Shown: positions 1 to 9,440, counted from the first letter of the stretch. The stretch: DNA of 64,000 nt from Anaerobacterium chartisolvens (GCF_003337415.1 NZ_QPJT01000003.1:186001-250000); one strand, 5' to 3'. Notes: a model not told the origin generated them from the letters alone. Program-made: numbers and translations.

Positions 1-390
1 TCCATTGAAAATTTTCTGCCCATATACCAGATGGCCAGGCTTATAAACTATGGGAGATTTTTTCAGAGGGTGGAATCGGTTTTTGTATTTATATGGGCTG
101 CGACGGCACTCCTGTACCTGTCGGGAGCCTTTTATTTTATAATCCATATATTCAGGAAAACCTTTAAGCTTGAATATGAAAAGCCCTTGATAGCGCCGTT
201 TGCCATACTTATTTTTAATATAAGCCTTCTTCCTCCAAATCTTGCGACGGCCATACAGCTGGAGGAGGAATACTTCAGGAAATATATATGGATAGTTACA
301 ATTGTTTTTCCTATTATAGTATTGAGCATAGCGAATATTTCACAAAAAAGAAAAAAGGGAGAGAGAAAAGGTGAAAAAGCCGTTGAGTAG
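1..390 (+). CDS. Spore germination permease, GerAB/GerKB family (3' part)
   Basis: The reading frame is open from the first base of the window, so this is the C-terminal ~129 residues of a longer protein; the ATG at 31 is internal. Three hydrophobic segments (about residues 31-52, 63-82 and 98-117) and a basic Lys/Arg tail match the end of the GerAB-type transporter-like subunit of nutrient germinant receptors, an inner spore membrane protein. It overlaps the downstream GerAC-type gene by 20 bases, the usual translational coupling in ger operons. Family assignment rests on this partial sequence plus the unmistakable neighbour. Confidence 0.8.
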   Translation, partial: SIENFLPIYQMARLINYGRFFQRVESVFVFIWAATALLYLSGAFYFIIHIFRKTFKLEYEKPLIAPFAILIFNISLLPPNLATAIQLEEEYFRKYIWIVTIVFPIIVLSIANISQKRKKGERKGEKAVE

Positions 391-1678
391 CATTGTAAGG
401 ACAATAATCATTTTTGCCATGCTTTGCATTACTCTTACGGGATGCTATGACAGCCGTGAGATTGATGACATGGCATACATTGTTGCAATAGGTCTGGATA
501 CCGGGAAAACCAATAAGCTTATGATGACTTTGCAGCTTGTTGTGCCTCCTAAAATTAAGGGAGGAGACGGAGGAGGCGGAGGAGACGCCGAAGAGGGCTC
601 CCAGATTATAACGCTGGAGGCACCCACAATATATTCGGGGCTTAACATGGCAAACAACTTTATAAGCAGGCAGATTAATCTTTCTCATACAAAGGTGCTT
701 GTGTTCTCGGAGGAGTTTGCAAGAAATGGTATAGCTGATCTTGTTATCGCGCTTCCAAAGGGGAGAGAGTTTCGTCCTACGGTAAATATACTTGTGGCCA
801 AGGGGACTGCCGTCGATTATATAAAGAGCGTCAAGCCCGAGCTGGAGGGCAATCCTGCAAAGTATTACGAGTTGAACAACATTTCTCACCTCCACACGGG
901 ATTCACTGCCGATACGATGTTTCATAATTTTTATATTCAGAGCAAATCTCTTTCAATTCAGCCTGTTGCAACCCTTGCGGGAGTATCGAAGTATAAATCT
1001 CCCGAGGATCTTTCTCTTGCCGACTCTACATATAAGGATAAGGGGAGACCGGCGCCTCTTGAGGGGGATTTTAAGGCGGGAAGCCTGCCCAAATCAGGGA
1101 GCGTTCAAAGCGAAATAATGGGCTTGGCGGTATTTGACAGGGGGAAAATGGTGGGTGAGTTAGATGGTGAGCAAACCATGGGTTATCTCATGGTGAGAGG
1201 AAAATTTAACAAGGCTTATGTGACAATGCCGGATCCTATAGAAAAAGAGCGGTTTGTGATTTTAAATATAAGACAGGCAAGAAAGCCGAACAAAAACATT
1301 AAAATGGTAAATGACAAGCCTGTTATAGATATCCGGATAATGCTTGAGGGAGATATTACAGTTATACAGAGCGGAATAAACTATGAAAGTCCCGAAAAGA
1401 TGAGCATACTTGAAAGAGGCTATGAGGAGTTTATAAAAAAGGGCGTTTCAGACTTTCTGGTAATGACCTCAAAGGATTTCCAAAGCGATATCTGCGGTTT
1501 GGGAAGCGGAATGAAAAAGAAATTTCTTACATGGGATCAATGGAAGGACTTTAAATGGCTTTCAAGATATAAGGAAGCTACCTTTAACGTAAGCGTGGAT
1601 GTGAAAATAAGGAGGCCGGGGCTTACCATCAGGTCATCACCGATAACTTCAACCGAAGGGGAGATATACGCACGATGA
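371..1678 (+). CDS. Germinant receptor lipoprotein, Ger(x)C family
   Basis: This 435-residue lipoprotein is the C subunit of a nutrient germinant receptor. The GTG start at 371 follows a GGGAGAGAG ribosome site inside the end of the preceding permease gene. A signal peptide ends in the lipobox LTGC with Cys25, followed by the family hallmark YDSREIDDMAYIVAIGLD. Length is slightly above the usual 370-400 because of a Gly/Asp-rich loop near residues 58-75. It acts outside the inner spore membrane with the GerA and GerB subunits; GerA would lie left of the window. Confidence 0.93.
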   Translation: MKKPLSSIVRTIIIFAMLCITLTGCYDSREIDDMAYIVAIGLDTGKTNKLMMTLQLVVPPKIKGGDGGGGGDAEEGSQIITLEAPTIYSGLNMANNFISRQINLSHTKVLVFSEEFARNGIADLVIALPKGREFRPTVNILVAKGTAVDYIKSVKPELEGNPAKYYELNNISHLHTGFTADTMFHNFYIQSKSLSIQPVATLAGVSKYKSPEDLSLADSTYKDKGRPAPLEGDFKAGSLPKSGSVQSEIMGLAVFDRGKMVGELDGEQTMGYLMVRGKFNKAYVTMPDPIEKERFVILNIRQARKPNKNIKMVNDKPVIDIRIMLEGDITVIQSGINYESPEKMSILERGYEEFIKKGVSDFLVMTSKDFQSDICGLGSGMKKKFLTWDQWKDFKWLSRYKEATFNVSVDVKIRRPGLTIRSSPITSTEGEIYAR

Positions 1679-1854
1679 GTGTACACGGACATATAATAGC
1701 TATTCTTATTGTTGTATGGACAGGTATATACACCTTTTCATATGGCATATGGACATGCAAAAGGAAAAATATACTGGGGGGGATTATGCTTATGCTTCTG
1801 GCACTGGTAGTGATTGTACTGCCTGTTTGCTCAATTGTTTTTTGGATTAATTAA
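1675..1854 (+). CDS. Small two-TM protein at the end of the ger operon
   Basis: A 59-residue protein whose ATG overlaps the gerC-like stop codon (ATGA), so it is translationally coupled to the germinant receptor. It has two hydrophobic helices (about residues 7-25 and 34-57) separated by a basic turn (CKRKN). I do not recognise the family. Small membrane subunits at the end of ger operons are known in Firmicutes and may modulate receptor activity, so a receptor accessory role is inferred from position only. Confidence 0.7.
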   Translation: MSVHGHIIAILIVVWTGIYTFSYGIWTCKRKNILGGIMLMLLALVVIVLPVCSIVFWIN

Positions 1855-1936
1855 CAAATGAGGACGTTGTTTCATATTATTAACTATAGTATTCCTGATT
1901 AAATCCTTATATAACGAGAAAGGAATAGTTAATAGT

Positions 1937-3682
1937 ATGAGCATAAATAATATATTAATCTCTCCGCCTGCCCAGCCCTGCAATCCCACAAACACTCAAA
2001 GATATATCATGGCGAAATATGCTTTGATGGAGAGGGGCCGTCCTGAGGACATAAATAATATTTTTCAGCTTATGTCTCCGCCTGCAAGCATTGCATCCAT
2101 TTCCGCACCGGGGCAATGCAAGAATATAAAGGTAGCAATAATAGGAGCAGGCTTAGCAGGGCTTTCGGCAGCATTCGAGCTGAGAAGAGCGGGCTTTGAC
2201 ATAACCATATTTGAAGCGGAGGAAAGCAGAGTAGGCGGAAGGGTATACACTTACTATTTTGATAAAAGCAAGGAGCTGTATGGCGAATTGGGCGCCATGC
2301 GAATTCCCGTTACTCATGAGACGGTGTGGCATTACATAAATCTTTTCAGGCTGGAAACCAGACCTTTTGTACAGAATAACCCAAATGCCTTCATTTATTT
2401 AAGAGACACAAGGGTGAGAAATGATCCTCTGGGCAGAAATGTAATGGAGTATATATATCCTAAATATTGCCTGAATGAGTGGGAGAGAAATACTCCGTGG
2501 CAAAGGCTGTATTACTATGCACTTGAAAGACCTCTGCTGTGTGCATCCCCTGAAGAAAGAAGAGAGCTGCTTGAGGTCAAGCCCTTTTATAACAAATACA
2601 TAGTTTATTGGGACTTTTTAGAAATAAGAAAAATAATGGAGGAGGCAGGACTCACCAACGCGGCAATAAGTATGCTTTCCGGCCTATCTCCTCTTGTCGG
2701 TTCAAACTTATACAATAGCTATATTGATATTGCACAGGCAAATTATCCCGCCAACCTGTCATTTTTATATGAAATCCCCGGGGGGGCCTCAAGACTTACG
2801 GATGCATTTCGCGACTCACTATCGGATGTTAATGCTGCAAAGCATTATCCGGGGATTAGTATTGCAGACTTAGGGAAGGTGGTGTGGAAAATGGGAAGCC
2901 CTGTGACGGGGATTTACAGTGAGGGAGATAAGGTAAGGCTGTCATATCTGGACAGAAAAACAGCAAGCACCTATCAGTGCCGCTTTGATTATGTTGTGTG
3001 TGCCATACCGTTTTCATCACTGCGCACCGTACATATAGAGCCTCTTTTCAGCGGGCTGAAAATGCAGGCTGTCAAGGAGGTAAACTATATAGATTCAATG
3101 AAATGCATTATGCTTTGCAGGAAGCGTTTCTGGGAGCAGGGGGAGCCGGGTAGGAGAATAACGGGAGGGGGATCATATACAGACCTTCCGATACAGACTG
3201 TATGGTACCCTTTGGGTTCTTCAAATTGCTGTCCGAATAATTATAGCCCGGCGGAAGAGCCAGGAGTGCTTTTGGCATCATATAACTATAACCTTGATTC
3301 GGTGAGGCTGGGAAATCTGCCGGAGAACTTGCGGTTTAATGAAATAAAGCATGAAGTAGAGAGGGTTCACGGGCTTCCGCAGGGATATCTTGATGATATT
3401 GTCATTGAGTCAAAAACTATTGATTGGAGCAGAAACCCATGGACGAGAGGAGCTCTTTGCTTTTTTTCACCTCAGCAAAAGAGGATATTCTCATATGCAA
3501 TGGCTCTGCCGGAGTACAATGGAAGAGTATGTTTTGCGGGTGATCACATTTCGGCTGTGCACAGATGGATTCAGGGAGCTCTGCAAAGCGGGATGAAGGC
3601 TGCCAACGATATTGCGTATGCCGCCTGTGGAGAAAAATATTTGTCACAAGCATTAAAATTTGAAAAAACTCAAGCTAATTGA
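1937..3682 (+). CDS. FAD-dependent amine / L-amino acid oxidase family protein
   Basis: A 581-residue flavoprotein of the amino-oxidase superfamily. After a ~65-residue N-terminal extension comes the dinucleotide-binding motif VAIIGAGLAGLSAAFELRRAG, an acidic residue in IFEAEE that should bind the ribose, and the RVGGRVYT motif. The C-terminus carries the second FAD motif, GRVCFAGDHIS, then WIQGALQSGMKAA. No signal peptide is visible, so it should be cytoplasmic. The family oxidises amines or amino acids to imines with release of H2O2, unusual in an anaerobe. The Fur-family gene overlaps or follows directly. Substrate is unknown. Confidence 0.85.
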   Translation: MSINNILISPPAQPCNPTNTQRYIMAKYALMERGRPEDINNIFQLMSPPASIASISAPGQCKNIKVAIIGAGLAGLSAAFELRRAGFDITIFEAEESRVGGRVYTYYFDKSKELYGELGAMRIPVTHETVWHYINLFRLETRPFVQNNPNAFIYLRDTRVRNDPLGRNVMEYIYPKYCLNEWERNTPWQRLYYYALERPLLCASPEERRELLEVKPFYNKYIVYWDFLEIRKIMEEAGLTNAAISMLSGLSPLVGSNLYNSYIDIAQANYPANLSFLYEIPGGASRLTDAFRDSLSDVNAAKHYPGISIADLGKVVWKMGSPVTGIYSEGDKVRLSYLDRKTASTYQCRFDYVVCAIPFSSLRTVHIEPLFSGLKMQAVKEVNYIDSMKCIMLCRKRFWEQGEPGRRITGGGSYTDLPIQTVWYPLGSSNCCPNNYSPAEEPGVLLASYNYNLDSVRLGNLPENLRFNEIKHEVERVHGLPQGYLDDIVIESKTIDWSRNPWTRGALCFFSPQQKRIFSYAMALPEYNGRVCFAGDHISAVHRWIQGALQSGMKAANDIAYAACGEKYLSQALKFEKTQAN

Positions 3683-3731
3683 TAAAATAATATATGTACA
3701 AAAATTAAAATTTACGAAGAGGTTGGACGGG

Positions 3732-4181
3732 ATGATAGAAACGGGGAGCTATACGGAAGTATTAAGGCGGGAGGGGCTAAGGAATACAAAGCACAGGAAT
3801 TCAATTCTGGAGACTATCGAAGGAAGCGGAAAGCCTGTAACTGCCGAGGAAATTTTTTTGAATTTGAAGAGCAAAAATATTTCTATAAATCTTTCCTCCG
3901 TTTATAGGGCTCTGGATATCCTTGTGTTTAAAGAGGTGGTGGTAAAATCCACTATAGCAGACAGCAGCAGCGCGTTTTTTGAGATTAATAAAAGGGAGCA
4001 TAAGCACAATTTGATATGCTCGGGATGCAAAAAAATATTTCCCGTGGACGGGTGTCCGTTAGAGGAATACGAAAAGCTGCTGCAGGACAAAACAGGCTTT
4101 GACGTTACAGGGCACAGGCTTGAAATTTATGGATACTGCCATGAATGTAAGGAAGAGAAAAAATATTTTTCCAATGAGTAA
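3732..4181 (+). CDS. Fur-family metal- or peroxide-responsive repressor
   Basis: A 149-residue Fur superfamily regulator. An N-terminal winged helix (about residues 10-85, ending ISINLSSVYRALDIL) is followed by the metal/dimer domain, with KREHKHNLICSGCKK and a second Cys pair, YCHEC, matching the structural zinc site. I prefer the ATG at 3732 over an in-frame TTG at 3660 because it is preceded by GAGG at suitable spacing and gives the usual family length. Fur, PerR and Zur cannot be told apart here. Its position behind an H2O2-producing oxidase makes a PerR-like role attractive but unproven. Confidence 0.85.
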   Translation: MIETGSYTEVLRREGLRNTKHRNSILETIEGSGKPVTAEEIFLNLKSKNISINLSSVYRALDILVFKEVVVKSTIADSSSAFFEINKREHKHNLICSGCKKIFPVDGCPLEEYEKLLQDKTGFDVTGHRLEIYGYCHECKEEKKYFSNE

Positions 4182-4282
4182 AAAAGTATGTTCAAAGTGT
4201 GTGAAAGATGATAAAATATTAATGCACTTACTTGGTCAATAGCGTAGACTTAAAGCTGCACTATATAAGGAGGTAAGGTGAA

Positions 4283-4423
4283 ATGGAAAAATGCTGTATA
4301 GTTTGCCATAAACAGACTGAGGACATAGACCAGTTTACCGGCCTGTGCTATGAATGTATGGAATGGAGTATGGACAATTTTCCTGAATATGAGGATGATT
4401 TTGACGGTGAAGCCGAGGTTTAG
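4283..4423 (+). CDS. Small Cys-pair (zinc-ribbon-like) protein
   Basis: A 46-residue acidic protein behind a near-perfect AAGGAGGT ribosome site at 4267-4274. Cysteines come as CCIVC and CYEC about 20 residues apart, a spacing that could bind one zinc as a treble-clef or ribbon; the C-terminus is strongly acidic. I recognise no named family. It probably forms its own short transcript, because a terminator hairpin overlaps its last codons. Confidence 0.7.
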   Translation: MEKCCIVCHKQTEDIDQFTGLCYECMEWSMDNFPEYEDDFDGEAEV

Positions 4424-4442
4424 ACCTTGGCTTATATTTTTC
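4412..4442 (+). terminator. Rho-independent terminator
   Basis: GCCGAGGT and ACCTTGGC form an 8-bp stem with one G:U pair and a TTAG loop, followed by a T-rich tail. The stem begins inside the last codons of the small Cys-pair gene. Confidence 0.75.
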
Positions 4443-4443
4443 T

Positions 4444-4766
4444 TAAATAGGCAGGCAAAGCATATTATGCATGTCATTAATATGGACAAAATTGCTTATA
4501 AGCACTTGCATTAAGCTCATATAAAAAGATAAAAAAATATCCATAAAAATTAAAAAAACATTGATTTTTTATCAAATATAAGGTATTATATAGTAAGTGG
4601 CATATAGACGCAGATGCGTTAAAAACGTCACGAAAAATGACTTTTCTAGTTATGGTTTATGACATAAATGCTTAAGCCAAGACTCTCTGTTAAAAGCCCT
4701 CAACTGAAAATGACAGCAATGTAAGGCTTTTTTTGTGAAAATGCTAACCCCATCTTTTAAATACAT
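4444..4766. other. Intergenic region without a recognised gene
   Basis: About 320 bases of AT-rich sequence between two convergent genes. Neither strand holds a convincing coding frame. A weak hairpin with AAAAGCC pairing GGCTTTT (4692-4735) runs into a T-tract on the plus strand and may be a second terminator. The stretch 4605-4670 has several short self-complementary patches, but I could not match it to a riboswitch or small RNA I know. Confidence 0.5.
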
Positions 4767-4804
4767 TTTTCAGGACCTCAGCACCAAAACTGAAGTCCTG
4801 AAAA
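4767..4804 (-). terminator. Long inverted repeat, probable 3' hairpin of the minus-strand coat-like gene
   Basis: TTTTCAGGACCTCAG and CTGAAGTCCTGAAAA form a 15-bp stem with one mismatch around an 8-base loop. It sits 30 bases past the stop of the minus-strand gene at 4834. No strong T-tract follows on that strand, so it may stabilise the 3' end rather than act as a classical terminator. Confidence 0.45.
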
Positions 4805-4833
4805 CACCTTTTTATAAAACAAACAGTTCTATA

Positions 4834-5379
4834 TTAATACATGGGATAGCCTCTTCCGTAATATCCGGGGTATCCGAAGCCTCCGCCGTAGCCCCCGCCG
4901 AAGCCTCCGCCGTAGTAGCCAGGATATCCATAGAATGGGCGCCTTCTGCGCATTAACTCCCTTATAAGAAGTATGCCTGTTAAATCTCTCAGTATACGCC
5001 TTCCTCCAAAGCCGAACTGCCTGCTTTTTTCCTTATCCTTCTCTTTTTCCTTCTCAGCGCTCTTTTCTTTTATATCGTCTTTAACAGCACCCTTTACGTC
5101 TGCCTCCACCTTCATGTCAGCCTCTACATTTACTTCAACATTTGCCTCCACCTTTTTATATATATTCTCTATCATGTTTTCTAAGTGAGCCTTATTGGGG
5201 CAATACATATCTCCGTAATTTGAAACCATATTATTGCACTCATTCTCTACCATAGGCTGAACAATATGATAGGTTTTAGGATACATGTTTTCCAGTTGCT
5301 CATCGGGCATTGCTGTCATAGGAGAATACTGCTGAGGCATACTCATCATTTGCATATAATTAGGATTAAAACTCTGCAT
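4834..5379 (-). CDS. Gly/Tyr-rich, probably spore-coat-associated protein
   Basis: A 181-residue protein with a good AGGGGAGGT ribosome site. It has three parts: a Met/Gln/Pro/Tyr-rich N-terminal region (residues 1-70) with two cysteines, a charged Glu/Lys/Val repeat region (about 75-118), and a Gly/Tyr/Pro/Arg-rich tail from about 145 with repeated GYPGYYG and GGGFGGGYGGG patches ending YPMY. Low-complexity Gly/Tyr tails are typical of structural spore-coat or exosporium proteins, in which tyrosines can cross-link. That role is inferred from composition; no catalytic domain is visible. Confidence 0.6.
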   Translation of the reverse strand: MQSFNPNYMQMMSMPQQYSPMTAMPDEQLENMYPKTYHIVQPMVENECNNMVSNYGDMYCPNKAHLENMIENIYKKVEANVEVNVEADMKVEADVKGAVKDDIKEKSAEKEKEKDKEKSRQFGFGGRRILRDLTGILLIRELMRRRRPFYGYPGYYGGGFGGGYGGGFGYPGYYGRGYPMY

Positions 5380-5516
5380 AGATAAACCTCCCCTTAAATA
5401 TAATAGCTACAGTTAATCGTTTGTCTGCATACTACATATTATGAGTACATAAACGTTTAGGTTACAAAAAGCCAATTATTATGTTAACATGTATGCGTTT
5501 ATACTTAAAATACAGT

Positions 5517-5711
5517 CTATTTCAGCTTGCTTAACTTTTCCTGATAAAGCTGTATCTGGTTTTCTAAAAACTTTCTTTCTTCCGCTATATCTTCCTGTTT
5601 GTCTTTAAAGGCTGAGACTACAAGAAATAGTGCAAGCGTATCTCCTATTATTGCGAGCAATGCAGCTATAATTGCAATTTTAAAAGGGTCAGGCTTATGT
5701 AAGCAAAGCAT
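5517..5711 (-). CDS. Small membrane protein with coiled-coil tail
   Basis: A 64-residue protein with one hydrophobic helix (about residues 9-34) and a charged, heptad-like tail (KDKQEDIAEERKFLENQIQLYQEKLSKLK pattern, given here only as its character: alternating Glu/Lys with Leu/Ile). I chose the ATG at 5711 because GGAGAG precedes it at normal spacing; an ATG at 5735 would add eight residues without a ribosome site. The layout suggests a membrane-anchored coiled coil. Function is unknown. Confidence 0.55.
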   Translation of the reverse strand: MLCLHKPDPFKIAIIAALLAIIGDTLALFLVVSAFKDKQEDIAEERKFLENQIQLYQEKLSKLK

Positions 5712-5817
5712 ATACCGGCTCTCCAACATTATCATAATAACAGTTATATGCTGTAAAAAAGAATTTGTTAAAACAGCTGAGCTAATTTATAGTAAGTTCT
5801 GGAATGCTTCAGCCTTC

Positions 5818-6708
5818 TTACATATAGCAGAACTTTTTGCGGAATTCTCCGGGAGTGAGCAGAACCTTCTTTTTAAAAACATAGCTGAAGTACGGAATAT
5901 TTTCAAAGCCGCAGCTTAGTGCAATTTCCGCTATGGAAAGATTGGTTTTGACCAAAAGCTCCTTGGATTTTTCCAACCTCTTTTTTGTAATATACTCTAT
6001 GGGAGAAATCCCCATAGAGGCTGTAAAAACCTTGTGGAAATGGCTGGGGCTCAAATTTGCTATTTTGCTTAAGGCACTGAGTGTAAGCTTTTGCTCCATA
6101 TTGCCATGAATGTGCTCAATAACCATATCTAATGATTTATTGTGGCAAGAATAGGGGTAAGTGCTTCTGGTAATAAAGTTGTTTACGTCCATATATAGAT
6201 GATACAGTATTTGCAGCATATATGATTTCAACAAAAGATCCGAAATGTGGGAGCGGTTTATAAACTCCTTCAATACAAGATCAAAAAGTCGGGTGTATTT
6301 TTCGCTTGAGACAGGGGAGAGTACCGTCGGGACTGCTTCGAGAATGGGATTTATGTAATAATGCTGAAATTCCTGCGGCTTATGAAAGTCGTAGTTGTCG
6401 GCGTCCTTTCTCAGATCTCCTCTGATGTCGAAGCATATTAGATAACAGCAGTAGGGCATAATGCCCTGGGTTTGCTGGCCGGGCTTTCTGAAAACGATGT
6501 CTCCCTTTTTTATATTGTGTATTTTATTGTCTATTTCCATTGAGCCGCGGCTCTCGACGATCAGCTCCAGCTCATAGTCATAGACAAATCTTTTTTCAAG
6601 CTTGTGGCCGACAGGGAAATCCATTCCCTGAAGAAAGAGACTGCTTTTGATAACTCTCGGGGATATAAGGCCGGTATCTATAAAAGAGCTTACTGTACTG
6701 GTATCCAT
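5818..6708 (-). CDS. AraC-family regulator, divergent from GH94 phosphorylase
   Basis: A 296-residue AraC/XylS regulator. Residues 1-140 form a cupin-like ligand domain (ELELIVESRGSMEID, KKGDIVFRKPGQQT). Residues 195-295 carry the two helix-turn-helix motifs, with LSALSKIANLSPSHFHKVF and the signature SIAEIALSCGFENIPYFSYVFKK. The start at 6708 follows AGGAGA. It is transcribed away from the GH94 phosphorylase across a 222-base promoter region, the usual arrangement for a local sugar-responsive activator. The inducer is probably a disaccharide related to the phosphorylase substrate, by inference. Confidence 0.88.
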   Translation of the reverse strand: MDTSTVSSFIDTGLISPRVIKSSLFLQGMDFPVGHKLEKRFVYDYELELIVESRGSMEIDNKIHNIKKGDIVFRKPGQQTQGIMPYCCYLICFDIRGDLRKDADNYDFHKPQEFQHYYINPILEAVPTVLSPVSSEKYTRLFDLVLKEFINRSHISDLLLKSYMLQILYHLYMDVNNFITRSTYPYSCHNKSLDMVIEHIHGNMEQKLTLSALSKIANLSPSHFHKVFTASMGISPIEYITKKRLEKSKELLVKTNLSIAEIALSCGFENIPYFSYVFKKKVLLTPGEFRKKFCYM

Positions 6709-6930
6709 TTTACATTCTCCTCTTTTTGTTTTGGGATGCTTTCAGGATAATTCCAAAAAATGTTCATTTTAGCTGGCAAAATAAGCCTGATAGCTCCTCT
6801 TGTTTAATAAGATTTTGAAATAAATAATAAAATTTTGGATAGATTTTATAGCCCCCTAGCTATATTATATAAGTAATTGTAAGATATGGCAAACTATAAA
6901 GCAAAGTGATTTTTTGAAAGGGGACAAAAA

Positions 6931-9291
6931 ATGAGATATGGGTATTTTGACAAAAAGGAACGCGAGTATGTGATAACAAGACCCGACACTCCCACTCCCT
7001 GGATTAACTACATAGGCATGGGGAAATATGGGGGAATTGTTTCAAATACCGGCGGGGGCTACAGCTTCGACAGGGACCCTCAAAACAGAAGAATAACAAG
7101 GTACAGATACAACAATATTCCGATGGACAGACCGGGAAGGTATATTTATATAAGAGATGCTGCCGACGGAGAATACTGGAATCCGGGATGGCAGCCGGTA
7201 CAAGGTAAATTGGACAGCTACTGCTGCAGGCATGGTCTGGGGTATACCGTTTTACAGGGTGAGAATAAGGGAGTAGCGTCAGAGGTTACTTATTTTGTTC
7301 CTGATGATAAAAATTTTGAGATATGGCTTGTAAAGCTTAAAAATTTGACCGGGGCGCCAAGAAGGCTTCAGGTATTTTCGTATGCGGAGTTTTGCTTCTG
7401 GGACGCAATAAAGGATCAGCAGAACATTGACTGGTGCCAGCAGATTAACCAGTGCAAATATGAGGATAAAATAATAGTATACTATCCTCACGAGTTTGAG
7501 CAGAGCATGGAGGGAGCTTTTGTTGCTTCGGGGGAAGAGGTCGCAAGCTATGATGCAAGCCTGGAGGCCTTTATAGGCAAATACAGGTCTGAGTCCAATC
7601 CCATAGCGGTAGAGCTGGGGGCGTGCTCAAACTCAACATCCTACAGGATGAATGGGGTTGGTGCGTTTTGTGTAAATGTGGAGCTTCAGCAAAATGAAGA
7701 GCGTGAAATGGTATTTATTCTAGGCTCTGCACAGGACAGAAGCAAGATAAGAGAGGAAATACGGGAGTACCTGCGTCCCGAATTTGCACGTGAGTCTCTG
7801 CGCCGGCTTAAGGAATATTGGAGCAGCTACCTTGATAAGCTCTATGTAGAAACGCCTGACGAGGATATGAATTTGTTTGTAAACCTATGGAATCAATACC
7901 AGTGCAAGGTCACCTTCAACTGGTCGCGGTTTGTGTCCCTTTATCAAACCGGCCTTGGACGCGGAATGGGCTTTAGGGACAGCGCGCAGGATATCATGGG
8001 AGTAATGCATTCAATTCCCGATGAGGCAAAGGGGCTCATTACAAACATACTTAAATGCCAGTACACCGACGGAAGGGCGTACCACCTGTATTTTCCGCTT
8101 ACGGGAAGCGGCGGTGAGGGAGATGCCCCCATTAAAAAGTTTGACTGGTATTCGGATGATCATTTGTGGATTATTATGTCTGTTGATGACTATATAAAAG
8201 AAACGGGTGATTTTGATTTTCTTGATATGGAGGTTCCTTACAACGATAAGCAGACCGTTGGGACCGTTTGGGAGCATATGTGCCGGGCGATTGAATTCAC
8301 AGGGGCAAATCTGGGGCCAAATAAGCTGGCTCTTGCCGGAAGGGCGGATTGGAACGATACTCTCAATCTCGATATGGGAAATGGTGTGGCCGAAAGCGTG
8401 TTCACATCAATGCTGTACTGCAATGTGCTTAATACAATGATTGAGCTTTGCAGCTACCTTGGAAGGGATGAGGACTCCATAAAATATACCCACATGTTTA
8501 GCGACATGAAGGAGGCAATAAACTCCTCGTGCTGGGACGGAGAATGGTATAAGAGGGCGTTTGACGATATGGGAATGCCTCTGGGCTCTGAGACTTGCGA
8601 GTACGGAAAGATATATATAAATTCCCAGTCGTGGGCCGTTCTTGGGAAAGTGGCAACTGAAGAGTATGCAAAAAAGTGTCTCGAAGCGGTAGAGAAATAC
8701 TTGAATTCTGAATATGGTATTGCTACGGTATATCCTGCCTACAGGCAGTTTGATAAGTCAAAGGGAGGTATTACCACTTATCCTCCCGGAACAAAGGAAA
8801 ACGGAGGCATATTCCTACATACAAACCCCTGGGTTATGATAGCCAATATAATGATTGGAAATGGGGACAGGGCTTTTAAATACTACAAGCAGATTCTGCC
8901 TGCTGCGAGAAATGACGCGGCGGAGCTTCTTGAGGTTGAGCCCTATGTATACCCGCAGAATATTTTGGGCAGGGAGCACCCTCAGTTCGGTACCGGCAGA
9001 AACTCGTGGCTTTCGGGAACGGCGGCATGGAATATGCTGGCATCCTCCAGATACATTCTGGGTATTCGCCAGGGCTATGACTGCCTTACGGTAGATCCGT
9101 GCATTCCTTCCGAATGGGAGGGCTTTAAAGCAAAGAGGGTGTTTAGAGGAGCGGTATATAATATTGAAGTAAAGAATCCCGACAGAGTATCGAAGGGCGT
9201 GCGCAAGCTCGTTGTGGACGGAAGTGAAACAGATAAAATACCCGTGTTTGGCAAGGGCACCACGCATTCCGTTACAGTGATTATGGGGTGA
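6931..9291 (+). CDS. GH94 disaccharide phosphorylase (cellobiose phosphorylase type)
   Basis: A 786-residue GH94 enzyme, close to the usual ~800. It starts with the family N-terminus (RYGYFD, EYVITRPDTPTPWINYIG, NTGGGYSFDRDP, RITRYRYNN) of the beta-sandwich domain, then the (alpha/alpha)6 barrel with the catalytic-acid motif RADWND (Asp473-Asp476), preceded by YSDDHLW. The end SRYILGIRQGYDCLTVDPCIP is also typical. GH94 enzymes phosphorolyse beta-glucosides such as cellobiose to alpha-glucose-1-phosphate and save ATP; no signal peptide, so cytoplasmic. The Asn-Asn-Ile-Pro segment resembles cellobiose more than chitobiose phosphorylases, but laminaribiose or another beta-glucobiose is possible. 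Control is probably by the divergent AraC gene. Confidence 0.88.
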   Translation: MRYGYFDKKEREYVITRPDTPTPWINYIGMGKYGGIVSNTGGGYSFDRDPQNRRITRYRYNNIPMDRPGRYIYIRDAADGEYWNPGWQPVQGKLDSYCCRHGLGYTVLQGENKGVASEVTYFVPDDKNFEIWLVKLKNLTGAPRRLQVFSYAEFCFWDAIKDQQNIDWCQQINQCKYEDKIIVYYPHEFEQSMEGAFVASGEEVASYDASLEAFIGKYRSESNPIAVELGACSNSTSYRMNGVGAFCVNVELQQNEEREMVFILGSAQDRSKIREEIREYLRPEFARESLRRLKEYWSSYLDKLYVETPDEDMNLFVNLWNQYQCKVTFNWSRFVSLYQTGLGRGMGFRDSAQDIMGVMHSIPDEAKGLITNILKCQYTDGRAYHLYFPLTGSGGEGDAPIKKFDWYSDDHLWIIMSVDDYIKETGDFDFLDMEVPYNDKQTVGTVWEHMCRAIEFTGANLGPNKLALAGRADWNDTLNLDMGNGVAESVFTSMLYCNVLNTMIELCSYLGRDEDSIKYTHMFSDMKEAINSSCWDGEWYKRAFDDMGMPLGSETCEYGKIYINSQSWAVLGKVATEEYAKKCLEAVEKYLNSEYGIATVYPAYRQFDKSKGGITTYPPGTKENGGIFLHTNPWVMIANIMIGNGDRAFKYYKQILPAARNDAAELLEVEPYVYPQNILGREHPQFGTGRNSWLSGTAAWNMLASSRYILGIRQGYDCLTVDPCIPSEWEGFKAKRVFRGAVYNIEVKNPDRVSKGVRKLVVDGSETDKIPVFGKGTTHSVTVIMG

Positions 9292-9356
9292 AATTATTAA
9301 TGTCCTTTTATGCCGCCACATGAATTCTGTTACAGGGCACACCGGATATAAGGCAA

Positions 9357-9440
9357 TTTCCGCAGGGTGGCAGCGGGAGGGCTTGCCGCCCTGCGGAAAA
9401 TTATATACAAGCACAGGTGTCAAAGCATGCCTGTGTTTTT
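9357..9440 (+). terminator. Tandem terminator hairpins after GH94 gene
   Basis: A strong stem (TTTCCGCAGGG pairing CCCTGCGGAAA, 9357-9399) is followed by a second hairpin (CACAGG/CCTGTG, 9412-9435) with a T5 tail. They lie between convergent genes, and the second stem, read on the minus strand, could also serve the gene ending at 9442. Confidence 0.75.

Noticed and set aside
4605..4735. Riboswitch or small RNA before 4.74 kb
   Set aside because: Some short complementary patches exist, but no known aptamer motif such as the c-di-GMP core could be recognised.
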